Part shown: positions 27,601-36,900 of the stretch, piece by piece | How the letters are laid out: each line of letters begins with the position of its first letter | Position numbering within the stretch: position 1 is the stretch's first letter | NCBI GenBank assembly: GCA_020630435.1 | Contig: JAHDBJ010000033.1 | Span: 1-52,219, forward strand | Direction: 5' to 3' | From: Saprospiraceae bacterium | GTDB taxonomy: Bacteria; Bacteroidota; Bacteroidia; Chitinophagales; Saprospiraceae | Length of the DNA stretch: 52,219 nt | Position numbers and translations under genes: made by a program | Notes under the pieces: model-generated | Database searches by the model: none | Seen by the model: only the letters and a program-made list of their open reading frames with translations | Told to the model about the DNA's origin: nothing

Positions 27601-29872
27601 TTGGTGACCAACTGTATGTCACACCTGCAAGCCCAGCAATGGGAGTACTTCCTAATTGTACACCACTTGAACCCTCACAATAGCTTACTGTTGCTTCTCC
27701 AGCATCTGCTTGATAAGCATTGACAATTGCTTGGTCTATTTGAATACAACCATTTGCATCTGTTACTGTAACAGTATAAATAATAGCTCCTTCAGAAACG
27801 GGAGTAACTGCTGGGTTGGCATCTGTACTCGTGATTATTTCAGAATTGCCTTCTGCCCATTCATAGGTATAACTCCCTGAACCTCCTGTAGCTGTTGGAG
27901 ATCCACCTATTGTAACAGCTGTCCCTGGACAGGTGTTAAATATACCACCACCTTCAACGGTCGGTGAAACTGTAGCATCAACTATTACTGAAGAAACATC
28001 ACTGATTGCAATTTCAGTACTTCCACAACATGGTGATGTTTTAGCTACTCGCCTAAAATATTTGTCTGCTATTATAGGACTGGGAGAATAGTTTTTTTCA
28101 ATGGCACCTCCTATATCTGTCCAAGGGCCTGTTGGACTTGTTGCGGTTTGCCATTGGTATTCGGCTTCAACAGAAAGTTGAGTACTTTCAACCCCATTTC
28201 TATATATGGGAACTAGATCATCGCCTAGTACAGCCACGTCTCCCCCTACAATTTGCTCTACTAATGCATTCTGACAAACTAATTGAGTAGAAGGTGTAAC
28301 TATATTATCTGCAGTAAAAGGTGTTGGACAAGTTTCTAAACGAGTGTATACGAAGTCATAACTCCCCGCATAAGAACTACTATTCGTAACGGCATAATCA
28401 TTAGAAAAACTATACCCAACAATATCTAAATAGCCATTTTCTACAAAAAGATTTTGTGCGATATCACTAGATATTCCGACTCCGATATAGCTTGAAAGGA
28501 GTATTTTTCCATCATAATCCAATTTAGTATAAACCATATCATATAATGCTGAATAACTTGTTCCATTTGTAACAGGATAATCGTCTGATCTGGTAAAACC
28601 TAAAATGTGAACTTGATTATTGTCTATGACTAGTGAAGAAGATACGGATATATCAGAACCACCAAATCGTGTAGAGAATGTAATATTTCCATTTTCATCT
28701 AATCTAGTATATGCTATTTCTCCCAGAGTACTTCCGTCAGTAGTGGGATAATCTGAAGAATGACTTCGAACACCTAAATGTATTTCATTATTATAAATTT
28801 CTATTACTTTAATATCTTCATCATTATTTCCTCCTATAAATGTTGCCATTGGCATACTACCATCTGTATCAAAAGTCATTAATATAATTTCTTCGTCACC
28901 ACCTCCATATAAGCTACCATTTGTCACAGGAAAATCAGTACCACTATCATTGGTAATTCCTCCTAAATAAATAAGACCATTCCTTTCTTCCAATGTTGTT
29001 ATTTCATCATTGCCGCTTCCTCCAATGTAAGATGAAAAAACCATATTATTATTGGAGTCATATTTAGTTATAGTTATATCAGAGCTTCCAGATGAAGTAC
29101 CTCCATTTGTCACAGGAAAATTGGTAGATTGCGAGGCACTAAAAATATAAGCTTCTCCATCAATAACTTTTATTGTGTTACGGATTTGGGGCTCATCAAC
29201 TGAGTTTCCTCCAAGATATGTTGAAAATAAAGTATTTCCATTACTATCTAATTTTATGTAAATAAGATCACTAGATCCTGAATTACCTGTACCATTGGTA
29301 GTAATAAATTGAGATTGCCCTGTTCTACCGATAATAAACACTTCTCCATTAGATACTTCTAGATCTCTAGCATATTCATCACTATTAAATCCACCTAAAT
29401 AAGTGGAAAATAAGATATTTCCATTTGTAGCATCTAGTTTAGTATAAACAATATCTCGTTTGTATGTTTTTGTAATACCATTAGAAGACCCATTCGTTAC
29501 AGGGTAATCTGTTGAAGTTGATGTACCTATAATATGTACCTCATTACCGATTATCTCCATGTCAATAGGATCTTCTGCACCTCCACCACCTAAATAAGTA
29601 GAAAATAGGATATTACCATTAATATCTAATTTAGTATAGACCATATCGGTTGGGCCTTCAAAAAAATTTACAAGTGTTGTCCCATTCGTTACAGGATAAT
29701 CTGTGGATTGTGTACCTCCTAAAATATGAATTTCATTATTAATTTTTTTGCTTACTATTGGAGTTTCATAATCACTTCCTCCTAGATAAGTAGAAACACG
29801 AATTGATTGGGAAAAGCTATTTTTGGTGAAAATTGAAAGAATTACGATGAGTAAGTAAATTTTTTTTTTCAT
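24644..29872 (-). CDS. Giant SBBP beta-propeller / Ig-like secreted protein with T9SS type-A tail (paralogue 2)
   Basis: A 1742-residue tandem paralogue of the 19018-24231 product with the same order of parts: signal peptide (MKKKIYLL to SFSQ), SBBP-like propeller repeats to about residue 520 (FSTYLGGGGAEDPID, then DYPVTNGS), a CQNALVEQI junction, a chain of PKD/Ig-like repeats, an LPVELASFSG domain and the IYPNPVQGN sorting tail. Divergence is greatest in the propeller region, while the last ~225 residues are the same as in paralogue 1. The ATG at 29872 directly precedes the signal peptide. Each paralogue has its own terminator and leader, so they are probably separate transcripts. The ligand or partner is unknown. 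Confidence 0.85.
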   Translation of the reverse strand: MKKKIYLLIVILSIFTKNSFSQSIRVSTYLGGSDYETPIVSKKINNEIHILGGTQSTDYPVTNGTTLVNFFEGPTDMVYTKLDINGNILFSTYLGGGGAEDPIDMEIIGNEVHIIGTSTSTDYPVTNGSSNGITKTYKRDIVYTKLDATNGNILFSTYLGGFNSDEYARDLEVSNGEVFIIGRTGQSQFITTNGTGNSGSSDLIYIKLDSNGNTLFSTYLGGNSVDEPQIRNTIKVIDGEAYIFSASQSTNFPVTNGGTSSGSSDITITKYDSNNNMVFSSYIGGSGNDEITTLEERNGLIYLGGITNDSGTDFPVTNGSLYGGGDEEIILMTFDTDGSMPMATFIGGNNDEDIKVIEIYNNEIHLGVRSHSSDYPTTDGSTLGEIAYTRLDENGNITFSTRFGGSDISVSSSLVIDNNQVHILGFTRSDDYPVTNGTSYSALYDMVYTKLDYDGKILLSSYIGVGISSDIAQNLFVENGYLDIVGYSFSNDYAVTNSSSYAGSYDFVYTRLETCPTPFTADNIVTPSTQLVCQNALVEQIVGGDVAVLGDDLVPIYRNGVESTQLSVEAEYQWQTATSPTGPWTDIGGAIEKNYSPSPIIADKYFRRVAKTSPCCGSTEIAISDVSSVIVDATVSPTVEGGGIFNTCPGTAVTIGGSPTATGGSGSYTYEWAEGNSEIITSTDANPAVTPVSEGAIIYTVTVTDANGCIQIDQAIVNAYQADAGEATVSYCEGSSGVQLGSTPIAGLAGVTYSWSPNTDLSCSDCAQPIATPSTNTTYTLTLTIPITGGGTCQTTDDVTVLTVSEPSFEFAGSDVVICLGETATLGTTGVAGYSYTWAPGNYLTQNNTAQTTFQPGNLKMPSPNPITYYATAEKDGCTFVDQIEVAVIEANTGVDGCGPRTIGLGDRTPNINETYTWTKVSGPGNFTGATDEPIVPVSASIGGTTIYQLEVSYNGTTCTDQVIVPDCGCVAVIGVNAPSGCPNFDLNGGNVKLIANAGSIFSSDPSTFTYAWSPALGLSGTTGQEVFLTDNVERTYTVTITSPLDPSFSCNASISVNNPAWSLPTFTTPDATICAGTSIEIGASNVTGYTYEWTGETLSSYVVSNPTAIAVATTDYIVTVTDDLSGCTTIDTSTITVANPNADAGPDHLVCDNGVITIGTAAEPNTTYLWSPGLSNWQNGTDSTSAEPDVLVAINTTFTVTATHTPSGCTSTDQVDVIVSSLPTPFVLPNLSYCPSDLSDLTLGVGAPVGVGYTYSWSPATLVADPTAMTTTVNNPKPSVPTTFTLVVRNAEGCEQIGTQTIEPTNTSFTAGNNQTICKGETTTLGSSSNPTTGITYTWSPATGLDNVSSPNPTFAPSVAGTYTFTLTMDEGGCLSTKEVTITVNDFTLPAMPSVTVCEGSCVQIGTTPEFGTQYFWSPTDGLSDPNIANPTACVSNTTIYTLTAIGLNGCSATAQVTVGTNPEEAPTVNIEDVETCLGATGITFSPSVSPTGNYSYTWSPNDGSLSDIYAANPEVYIQSLGAKTYTLTIVDTNTGCSTFAEVNLNVVFCELPVELASFSGRFTDCNTVQLDWTTASELNNDYFEVQHSNNGRTFNTLDIINGAGVSSENIRYQFKHLDVQSRLNYYRLKQVDFSGESEYSEIITIENNCRRFSFSDVNIYPNPVQGNIVNLELESINNQVLDITIFNLVGELVKTIPLEIGNGKIINEIDISELKSGVYFFNISNRKEQERQTYKIIKID
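24726..25398. repeat. 673-bp direct repeat, copy 2 (shared with 19100-19772)
   Basis: Second copy of the tract described at 19100-19772. Outside it, at 24644-24725, the two genes differ at several positions (for example in the ISSRKE versus ISNRKE codons), and just past 25398 they diverge at once. This argues for homogenisation of the middle of an older duplication rather than a fresh duplication of the whole gene. Confidence 0.9.
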
Positions 29873-30462
29873 AATAATAATTTAATAAACAAACAATTAC
29901 CTGTCCTAAGAAGATCATTTCTTTTTAGGAATATGTAGTTAATAGAAAGGAGAGTGCAATAATTAAACTGGAAAAAATATAACATTGTAGTTTCTATAAC
30001 TATTATTTGTATAGAGTTTTCAGTGCTATGTTCCAATTCAAGTTTATTCAAACGTAATACCAAAAAGAGTATTTAACATGAAATATTAGCTAATAATGTG
30101 ACAGGCTATAAATTATATTATTGAAGCTGTTTAAAAATAGAATGCTCAATTATAACTAAACTAAACCTTCATTATTAAACAACTTCATTATATCTGCTTA
30201 CTAGGGTATTACTATCTTTTTAATTAAAATTGCTGCCTAAAAGAGTAGAAATGTGATATAATTCAACAAGGGTAAAAAGCATTTTAAGCTTCTTAAATAG
30301 AAAGAAAATGCATTGTTTTGTATATAAACTTGGCTAATTTAAGAATAAGTGTAACACAAATTACCATTAGGTTGAATATCTAATATCTTTAAAATTGCTA
30401 TTTGCTAATGTATATTTTGATTCAAAATTCTTTAATTTTGCTACCCATTTTCAGATTTCATA
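29873..30462. other. 590-bp divergent intergenic region
   Basis: Separates the minus-strand giant gene from the plus-strand LtaS-like gene, so it should hold both promoters. A hairpin at 29904-29930 (TCCTAAGAAGA / TTCTTTTTAGGA) sits about 32 bp before the giant gene's ATG. A 64-bp deletion derivative of the palindromic repeat lies at 30123-30186, and another hairpin (GCATTTT / AAAATGC) at 30279-30311. A TAATTTTG box at 30433-30440 fits the Bacteroidota -7 pattern, 23 bp before the LtaS-like ATG, but no well-spaced -33 TTTG is seen. No ORF is convincing. Confidence 0.5.
30123..30186. repeat. 64-bp internal-deletion derivative of the palindromic repeat (copy G)
   Basis: Starts GAAGCTGTTTAAAAATAG and ends ATTATTAAACAACTTC. 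It has the same termini as copies A and C, but the middle ~100 bp including the core is gone. The right part (ACCTTCATTATTAAACAACTTC-like) matches copy A almost exactly. It lies in the divergent gap between the giant gene and the LtaS-like gene. Confidence 0.7.
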
Positions 30463-32397
30463 ATGATGCTAAAGAATATAAATATTCATATTGCTTTGCT
30501 CCTAAGATTAGGGTTCGCCTTATTTCTTTTTTTTCTATGTAGGGTTGTTTTTTATTGGTATAATAAAGGATTTTATCTTGACGTATCCTCCGAAACTTTA
30601 TATAATATATTTAAGGGTGGATTGCGATTTGATATTGCAGGATTAGGTTATTTGCTTGGATTCTATATTCTTACACAAGTTATTCCTTTTAAATTTCGCC
30701 ATCATTACTTGTATCAAAAAATCACTTCTATTTTTTATATTCTTCCTTTGTACTTGGGTATTTTTATGAACTTGGGAGATGTTGCCTACTATGAAATCAC
30801 GCTTAAACGTACGACCATTTCGATATTCAAACAGTTTTCGAATGAAACCAATATGATGGTTTTATTTTCTCAGTTTCTATTGGATTATTGGTATTTATTT
30901 TTATTGCTTTTTGGACTGTTTTACATCATATTTATTTTTAATAAAAAAATAAAAATAGCTCCTCCCAAGACACAAAACAACTTAATATATACCTTTTCGT
31001 CATTGATGACTTCACTACTGATTGTAGGAGTGACGGTTATTGGGATAAGAGGAGGATACGGTAAAGGGACACGTCCTATCGCTCCTAGTAATGCAGCCAA
31101 ATATGTTGATAAACCGAATCAAGTAGCTATTGTGCTCAATACGCCCTTTGCTTTTTTTAGGACGATTGAAAAAAGTACACTTTCAGAAGTCAATTATTTT
31201 GAAAATCAAGCTGAACAAGAAGCAATCTATTCTGCACACCAAGTCTCTGATTTAACTAAAGGTAGCCTTTTTAAAAAGAAAAATGTAGTCCTTTTTATCA
31301 TCGAAAGTTTTGGTCGGGAGCATATAGGCGCATTGAACAGAGATATTCCAAATTATAAAGGTTATACACCATTTATAGATTCGTTAATCAGGTATAGTTA
31401 TGCCTTTAAACATTCTTTTTCGAATGGGCGGAAATCCATCTCTGGTATGCCTTCTTGTTTAGCCTCTATACCCTCTCTAGTAGAACCCTTTATATTATCT
31501 CATTATTCAAGCAATACTATCAATAGTCTAGCAAGCCTATTAAAAGCAGAAGGATATCAAACCGCTTTTTTTCATGGTGCGCCTAATGGATCGATGGGCT
31601 TTGATTCTTTTGCAAAACAAGCAGGTTTTGAAGCATATTTTGGACAAGATGAATATGGTGCTGGAGATAGAGATGGATATTGGGGAATTTGGGATGAAGA
31701 ATTTTTCCAATACTATGCTGAAGAAATGGATAAGATGAAGCCACCATTTTGTACGGCTCTTTTTTCCTTAACGTCTCATCATCCTTTTGTTATTCCAGAT
31801 AGATATGAAGGTATATTTCCAGAAGGACCATTGAAAATTCAACGTCCTATAGGCTATACAGATAATGCTTTGCGACAATTTTTTAAGACCGCCTCGGAGA
31901 TGTCTTGGTTTGAAAATACGCTATTTATTATCACCGCAGATCATGCTTCGACTTTTGGGTATTTAGATAAATATAAGACAGCTACTGGATTTTTCGGTGT
32001 CCCCTTTATTGTATATGATCCTTCGGATACAAGGATGAAGTCGGTGGATACAACAACGGTGGTGCAACAAATTGATATTATGCCAACTGTTTTAGGATTA
32101 TTAAATTATCCAAAGGAATATATTGCGTTTGGTAAAGATGTTTTAAATTCAGAAGAGGAACATTTTGCGATTGGCTATATGTCTGACAACTATCACTTAT
32201 TTAAAGATGGAAACCTGTTACAGTATGATGGTGAAACGGTAACAGGTTTCTATAATTTCATTAAAGATCCTTTGTATAAAAACAATTTAAAATCAGAAGA
32301 TCACGCTAAAAAAACGGAACTGTTGCGGTTTTGTCAAGCTTTTATACAAGAATATAATCGTCGGATGATTAAAAACGAAATGACTTTATCAGACTAA
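30463..32397 (+). CDS. LtaS-like sulfatase-fold membrane phosphotransferase/hydrolase
   Basis: A 644-residue integral membrane protein with five N-terminal membrane segments (about 9-31, 54-76, 87-105, 138-160, 174-197) and a large periplasmic alkaline-phosphatase/sulfatase-fold domain (about 272-610). Metal-site motifs are VVLFIIESFGREH (Glu281) and ITADHAS. The nucleophile region reads SNGRKSISGMP, so the residue aligned with the catalytic Thr of LtaS is probably Ser325. Relatives transfer phosphoglycerol-type groups from phospholipids to glycans or lipids; a Gram-negative cell has no lipoteichoic acid, so the acceptor is unknown. The ATG at 30463 leaves a normal first helix. Its 3' end overlaps the convergent membrane-protein gene by 9 bp. 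Confidence 0.8.
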   Translation: MMLKNINIHIALLLRLGFALFLFFLCRVVFYWYNKGFYLDVSSETLYNIFKGGLRFDIAGLGYLLGFYILTQVIPFKFRHHYLYQKITSIFYILPLYLGIFMNLGDVAYYEITLKRTTISIFKQFSNETNMMVLFSQFLLDYWYLFLLLFGLFYIIFIFNKKIKIAPPKTQNNLIYTFSSLMTSLLIVGVTVIGIRGGYGKGTRPIAPSNAAKYVDKPNQVAIVLNTPFAFFRTIEKSTLSEVNYFENQAEQEAIYSAHQVSDLTKGSLFKKKNVVLFIIESFGREHIGALNRDIPNYKGYTPFIDSLIRYSYAFKHSFSNGRKSISGMPSCLASIPSLVEPFILSHYSSNTINSLASLLKAEGYQTAFFHGAPNGSMGFDSFAKQAGFEAYFGQDEYGAGDRDGYWGIWDEEFFQYYAEEMDKMKPPFCTALFSLTSHHPFVIPDRYEGIFPEGPLKIQRPIGYTDNALRQFFKTASEMSWFENTLFIITADHASTFGYLDKYKTATGFFGVPFIVYDPSDTRMKSVDTTTVVQQIDIMPTVLGLLNYPKEYIAFGKDVLNSEEEHFAIGYMSDNYHLFKDGNLLQYDGETVTGFYNFIKDPLYKNNLKSEDHAKKTELLRFCQAFIQEYNRRMIKNEMTLSD

Positions 32398-33135
32398 ATG
32401 TTGGATAATATTATCATCTGAATCTGTTCCTTCTTCTGTAAGGTGGAAAATATCATTGAAAGCAGCATAAATGGCACAATTCGATATACACATTGTGAAA
32501 AAGACACCTATTCCTAGACATAATAAACCACCTAGATTAAGTAATGCTAATAATAGGATAAATCCTAACCAGCCCCAGAATTGTTGACCTGTGAATTTTC
32601 TACTCAATTCCATGGCATCCCAAGCCTTACGATCACCAAAAATGATAAATAGGTTGGAAAACATATAAGAAACAGCAAAGTAAGCGGAAGCTGCTAAGAT
32701 TCCTAGGCCACCAAGTATAAAGACAATTTTCTCTGCTCCTGAAGCTGCGCCTATACCAATAACTATTCCGAAGGGAATAATAGCTGCAAAGACGATAAGT
32801 ACCATGAAAAAAGTAAGGATTAATAATGGGGCAAAGTGATTAAATCCTTTAAAGAAGTCGCCAAAGTTTAATTCTTCTCCTTTATCTGTTTTATACGCAC
32901 CGATATGAAAGCCAGCATTCAAAGGCATTGAAACCAATAAAGAAGAACCAGGTATAAATGCGGTTGCTACACTAATAGGAATTTGCAGTAATTGATAGCC
33001 TAAAAATAAGCCCATATTTTGTTTAAAGATTTCCCAGCCCTTACTTATATATGAGCTAGGACTCACTTCATAGTCGTAAAGCATATTATTTCTAAGGGCA
33101 TCTTCGGATAATGAATTTGGATAATTCTCTTTCAT
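32389..33135 (-). CDS. Integral membrane protein of unknown function
   Basis: A 248-residue hydrophobic protein with about five or six membrane segments (for example around residues 42-65, 95-128, 137-165 and 188-225). An N-terminal YEVSPSSYISKGWEIFKQNMG resembles the start of small DUF975/YciC-like membrane proteins in which a cytoplasmic helix precedes the bundle. No catalytic motif is visible. It is the last gene of a likely minus-strand unit (deaminase, Cys-rich lipoprotein, this gene), with a 29-bp gap upstream. Its stop overlaps the end of the convergent LtaS-like gene, a compact arrangement. Function is not assignable. Confidence 0.75.
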   Translation of the reverse strand: MKENYPNSLSEDALRNNMLYDYEVSPSSYISKGWEIFKQNMGLFLGYQLLQIPISVATAFIPGSSLLVSMPLNAGFHIGAYKTDKGEELNFGDFFKGFNHFAPLLILTFFMVLIVFAAIIPFGIVIGIGAASGAEKIVFILGGLGILAASAYFAVSYMFSNLFIIFGDRKAWDAMELSRKFTGQQFWGWLGFILLLALLNLGGLLCLGIGVFFTMCISNCAIYAAFNDIFHLTEEGTDSDDNIIQHLV

Positions 33136-33164
33136 GTATTATTATATTTTGAAGTTTTTAAATA

Positions 33165-33437
33165 TTATTTTTCTGGTTCTTTTTTCCATGTTCTACAATC
33201 ACATTCTAGATCTCCTAGATTTCGATTACCTCGACTTTGATCATAGGCTTCTACTTTACAATCTCGTTCAATGTAGGTATTTTCACCACCACATCCTTCT
33301 TTTGTCCATAAAACTTGTCTTGAATTTTGATCAATCAGTTCGCAGCGTTTGCATTGATTGGGCAAAACGACTTCTTTAAAGATATTAGCACAAGAGAAGG
33401 TGATTATTATTATAAGATAAATCAGTTTATTTTTCAT
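33165..33437 (-). CDS. Small cysteine-rich putative lipoprotein
   Basis: A 90-residue product with a signal sequence and a lipobox-like TFSC (Cys16). Six more cysteines follow, at 29, 32, 49, 60, 79 and 81 (CKRC, GCGG, RDCK, ECDC), in a short, charged domain. This spacing suggests disulfides or metal binding in the periplasm. I do not recognise a family. It lies between the deaminase gene (38 bp upstream) and the membrane-protein gene (29 bp downstream) on the same strand, so the three could be co-transcribed. The coding call rests on the clean lipoprotein signal and the ordered cysteines. Confidence 0.65.
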   Translation of the reverse strand: MKNKLIYLIIIITFSCANIFKEVVLPNQCKRCELIDQNSRQVLWTKEGCGGENTYIERDCKVEAYDQSRGNRNLGDLECDCRTWKKEPEK

Positions 33438-33475
33438 TCTATTATTGGGATGCTAGGTTATAAATATAAACCTTA

Positions 33476-33913
33476 TCAAACGCCTATATCTTCATTCCAT
33501 AAGGTAGGATTTTTTTCAATAAAAGATTTCATCATTTGGATACACTCCTTGTTATTAACGACCAAAATCTCAATTCCACGGCTTTTGAGTAGCTGTTCTT
33601 CTCCTAAGAAGGTTTTATTTTCACCAATAATAACTTTTGGAATGCCATAGAGCAGAATTGCGCCTGAACACATAGCGCAAGGTGAAAGTGTAGTATAAAT
33701 TACACACTCTTTGTAGGTTTGGGCAGTTTGACGACCTGCATTTTCTAAGGCATCCATTTCACCATGAAGGACACAACTGCCTTTTTGTATGCGTCGATTG
33801 TGTCCTCTACCGATTATTTTCCCATTGTGTACAAGTACACTACCAATAGGGATGCCTCCTTCTTTTAATCCTTGTTTTGCTTCTTCTATGGCAGCTTGTA
33901 GAAATTTATCCAT
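33476..33913 (-). CDS. Cytosine deaminase of the yeast Fcy1 type
   Basis: Zinc-dependent deaminase (145 residues) of the cytidine/deoxycytidylate deaminase fold. The active site is complete: His50 and catalytic Glu52 in LHGEMDALENAG, and Cys79 and Cys82 in SPCAMCSGAI. Its closest pattern in my memory is the yeast cytosine deaminase: GGIPIGSVLV, then GRGHNRRIQKGS, then YTTLSPCAMCSGAI, then YGIPKVIIGEN, and a C-terminal WNEDIG all align with Fcy1 positions. It should convert cytosine to uracil in pyrimidine salvage, and is unrelated to the bacterial CodA amidohydrolase type. It is first in a likely three-gene minus-strand unit. Substrate by homology only. Confidence 0.82.
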   Translation of the reverse strand: MDKFLQAAIEEAKQGLKEGGIPIGSVLVHNGKIIGRGHNRRIQKGSCVLHGEMDALENAGRQTAQTYKECVIYTTLSPCAMCSGAILLYGIPKVIIGENKTFLGEEQLLKSRGIEILVVNNKECIQMMKSFIEKNPTLWNEDIGV

Positions 33914-33945
33914 AGAATGAAGTTAGAAAAAAACTTTAATATTTT

Positions 33946-36900
33946 TTATGATCTTTCTTTAATTAATTTCCTAGCGAACCGTTCCTTACCAAACATCCCA
34001 TTGATATAATAAAAACCTGATGGTAAATCTTCTTCAAAAGAAATACGGAAAGTGGTCTGTCCAGCAGGAATTGGTTGGTTGAATGTTTTGATAACAAAGC
34101 CTCTGTTGTTTAAAATTTTAATATCTAGAATTTTTTCTTCTGTTTCATCAAAATATAGAAATACTTCATTTTGAGCAAAAGGATTAGGATATACTCTTGT
34201 TGTTATTTTTACTTTTTCAAAATGGACAGGAAGAATTGGACTATATTCGAAAGCTCCATCAAAATCGACTTGCTTCAATCTATAATAACGGACTCCATGC
34301 TTGAATTTTTCGGTATCGGCAAAGTAATATGACTGTGTTACGGAAGTTGTTCCATTTCCATTAACAATACCTATAATTTCGAAATTATTCTTAGCAAAAT
34401 CTTCTTCACTACGAGCGACTTGTACTTCAAAGAAATCATTATTGAGTTCTGAGGCTGTTTCCCATTTTAACAGTACATCATTTGCTGTCTTTTGAGCTGT
34501 AAAATAAACTAGCTCAACAGGTAATTCGGCAGCATCAATAAGCATAATATCATCTAATCGGAGTTCATCTGAGCCTGATTGAACAAATTTTACTTGGAAG
34601 CTAGAGGTTTGAGTTTGCCCAACACTATTTAATATAGCTGTAGTAAATAAGTTAGGGGCTTGTATCCATCCCGATGTTTTTGGTATTTCATATAATTCTA
34701 CCCAAGGATCGGTATCGCTACCTCTTATCCAAACTCTATCTACATTAGAATCATCTTGAGTAAAATGATCATATTTAAACTGTAGAATTAAATTCATTAA
34801 AGAGATATTACTCAAATTAAATGTAAAAATTGCTTCATTGGTATCAGCATCAGAAGAGGGTGATAAGCTTAAGAAATTATTATCTGTTGGCAAAATACCT
34901 GGATTGGTACTAACTTCTAATACACCTGTTCCGACCTTTTCATAGTCTAGACAATCTAAATCTGCTATGCCAATGCTTTCTTCTGTATGGGTTTGTGGTG
35001 TAACATTTTCAAAATCTAGTAAAAAAGGTACTGAAATAGGTATATTTTCAAGATGAACAATTGTCTGTTCTAGGAGACTATCTTTTGAAAAGTCGTTGTC
35101 ATATTTATGTTCTAACCAAGTGTCAAAATTATATGTTCTTGCGACACTTAGATCTGCGGTTTGCTGAAAAATATGAACAACTGAGTCTCCCTCAGGTATA
35201 GGTATATTACAAGTGTCTTGATACATAATACCATCTAGTACATAACTTATTGGTGTATGGTTTAAGGTTATCGTTCCCTTATTTACAATTTTAATGGCAA
35301 TAGCTTCACTATTACTTAAAGCAGTAGAAGTTGCTTCTCTTCCAATAAGAGGTGTAACGATTTGTGAAAGTTCTAGATTTCCATTATAACAAATGTCTGT
35401 ATTTTTGGATGTATCTCTTAAAGCTCTACACCGATAACTATATCTTCCATTGACCGTTTTTGCACGTACAGCAAACCAGTATTCTTCTCCTAGTGTCAAA
35501 TTTTCGACAAAGTAACTGGTGTCTGAAGTTATTCCGATAGGTTCCATTTCTCGTTCGCCCAATTGAAAAACTTCATATTCTGTAGCGTAATCTAGACTGC
35601 TCCATTCTAATAAAATGTCTCCATTACACATAGCCTTTGTAGAAAAATTTTTAGGTGTCCAAAGGACATTGAAAGGACTTTCAGATTGACTAGCGTTTCC
35701 ATTCCTAGAGACTCGAACCAATACATCATCCGATAAAATACTAGGCGCATTCCAACGATAATGTCTAGTACTTCCTGAATAATTATCTTTAATAAGCACC
35801 CAGTTTGAACCTCCGTCTGGAGAATATTCAAGTTTAAAGCCTTCATTATCATTGTCATAAGCATCCCATCGTAAGACTACTGAACCATTAGGATGAAATA
35901 CTTCTCCTCCAATAGGATAAGTTAGTTTTAAGGCTTCCTCTATCTTACTAGTTGTTACGACGTATTGCTGAGAACCGACAGGTATTGAAGAACCATTTAT
36001 ATTAATAGTATAGTTACCTGCCATAGGACTATCTATAGTGATTTGTTCAATATTATTTAGAGTATCAACTCCTCTTACAGCATTATTAGTTACGCCAGTA
36101 GGAGTATGATCTAAAATCCAAGGATTAATGATATTGCCATTTGGATCAGTTATAGTAATATCAAGATCATTAATAAGTGCTTTAACAGGATAGGCCTCGG
36201 CCTCTTTATCATTCCAATATAGCATCACATTCAGCTTAGTGATGCCTGCGGGTACAGATAAAATATGTTGTTTGTTTTCTCCCTGAGTAATTTCATCCTC
36301 ATAATGGTCATCAGATTCTAGGCTTTCAATAGCTTGTCTCGCATTAATGCCTCCAAAACCATAAATAAAATCAGGTCCTGGATTTCCTAGATCATTTGCT
36401 GTATTACAAGCTAAAGCCTTTACTAAAGCACCTTTGGGATTAGCACCGCCATATAGTTGGCGATATCTTTCATAGATTAATGCTAGAGTAGCACTAACAG
36501 CTGGAGTGGCAGCACTAGTACCCCCAAATTGTTCGTACCAATCATCTCTATTCGTAGAAATAATACTTTGACCATATGAAACTATTTCAGGTTTTAATCT
36601 CCCATCAGCGACTGGACCTCTAGCCGAATAAGTACTTACCACACCATTATAATCTACATTTCCAACAGTTAATACATTTTTTGCGCTTGAATAAGCTCGC
36701 ATGATCGAATTATAACCAACAGGATAAATACCACAATCCCAAGTTCCCGCATTACCACCTGCAAAGACATGAACAATATTGCTGTAATTGATCATTTGCC
36801 AATCGAGTAATTGACTAGAATAGTTATATGATCCTTCATTCCCACAGGTAATACTAGAGCCATAAGAATTACTAGTAATAACCATCCCGTGATCGTTTAT

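Noticed and set aside
33134-33379. Plus-strand 81-codon frame overlapping the small Cys-rich lipoprotein gene
   Set aside because: It is antisense to the lipoprotein gene, has low-complexity Leu/Tyr composition and no signal or domain. The minus-strand frame has a proper lipobox and ordered cysteines.
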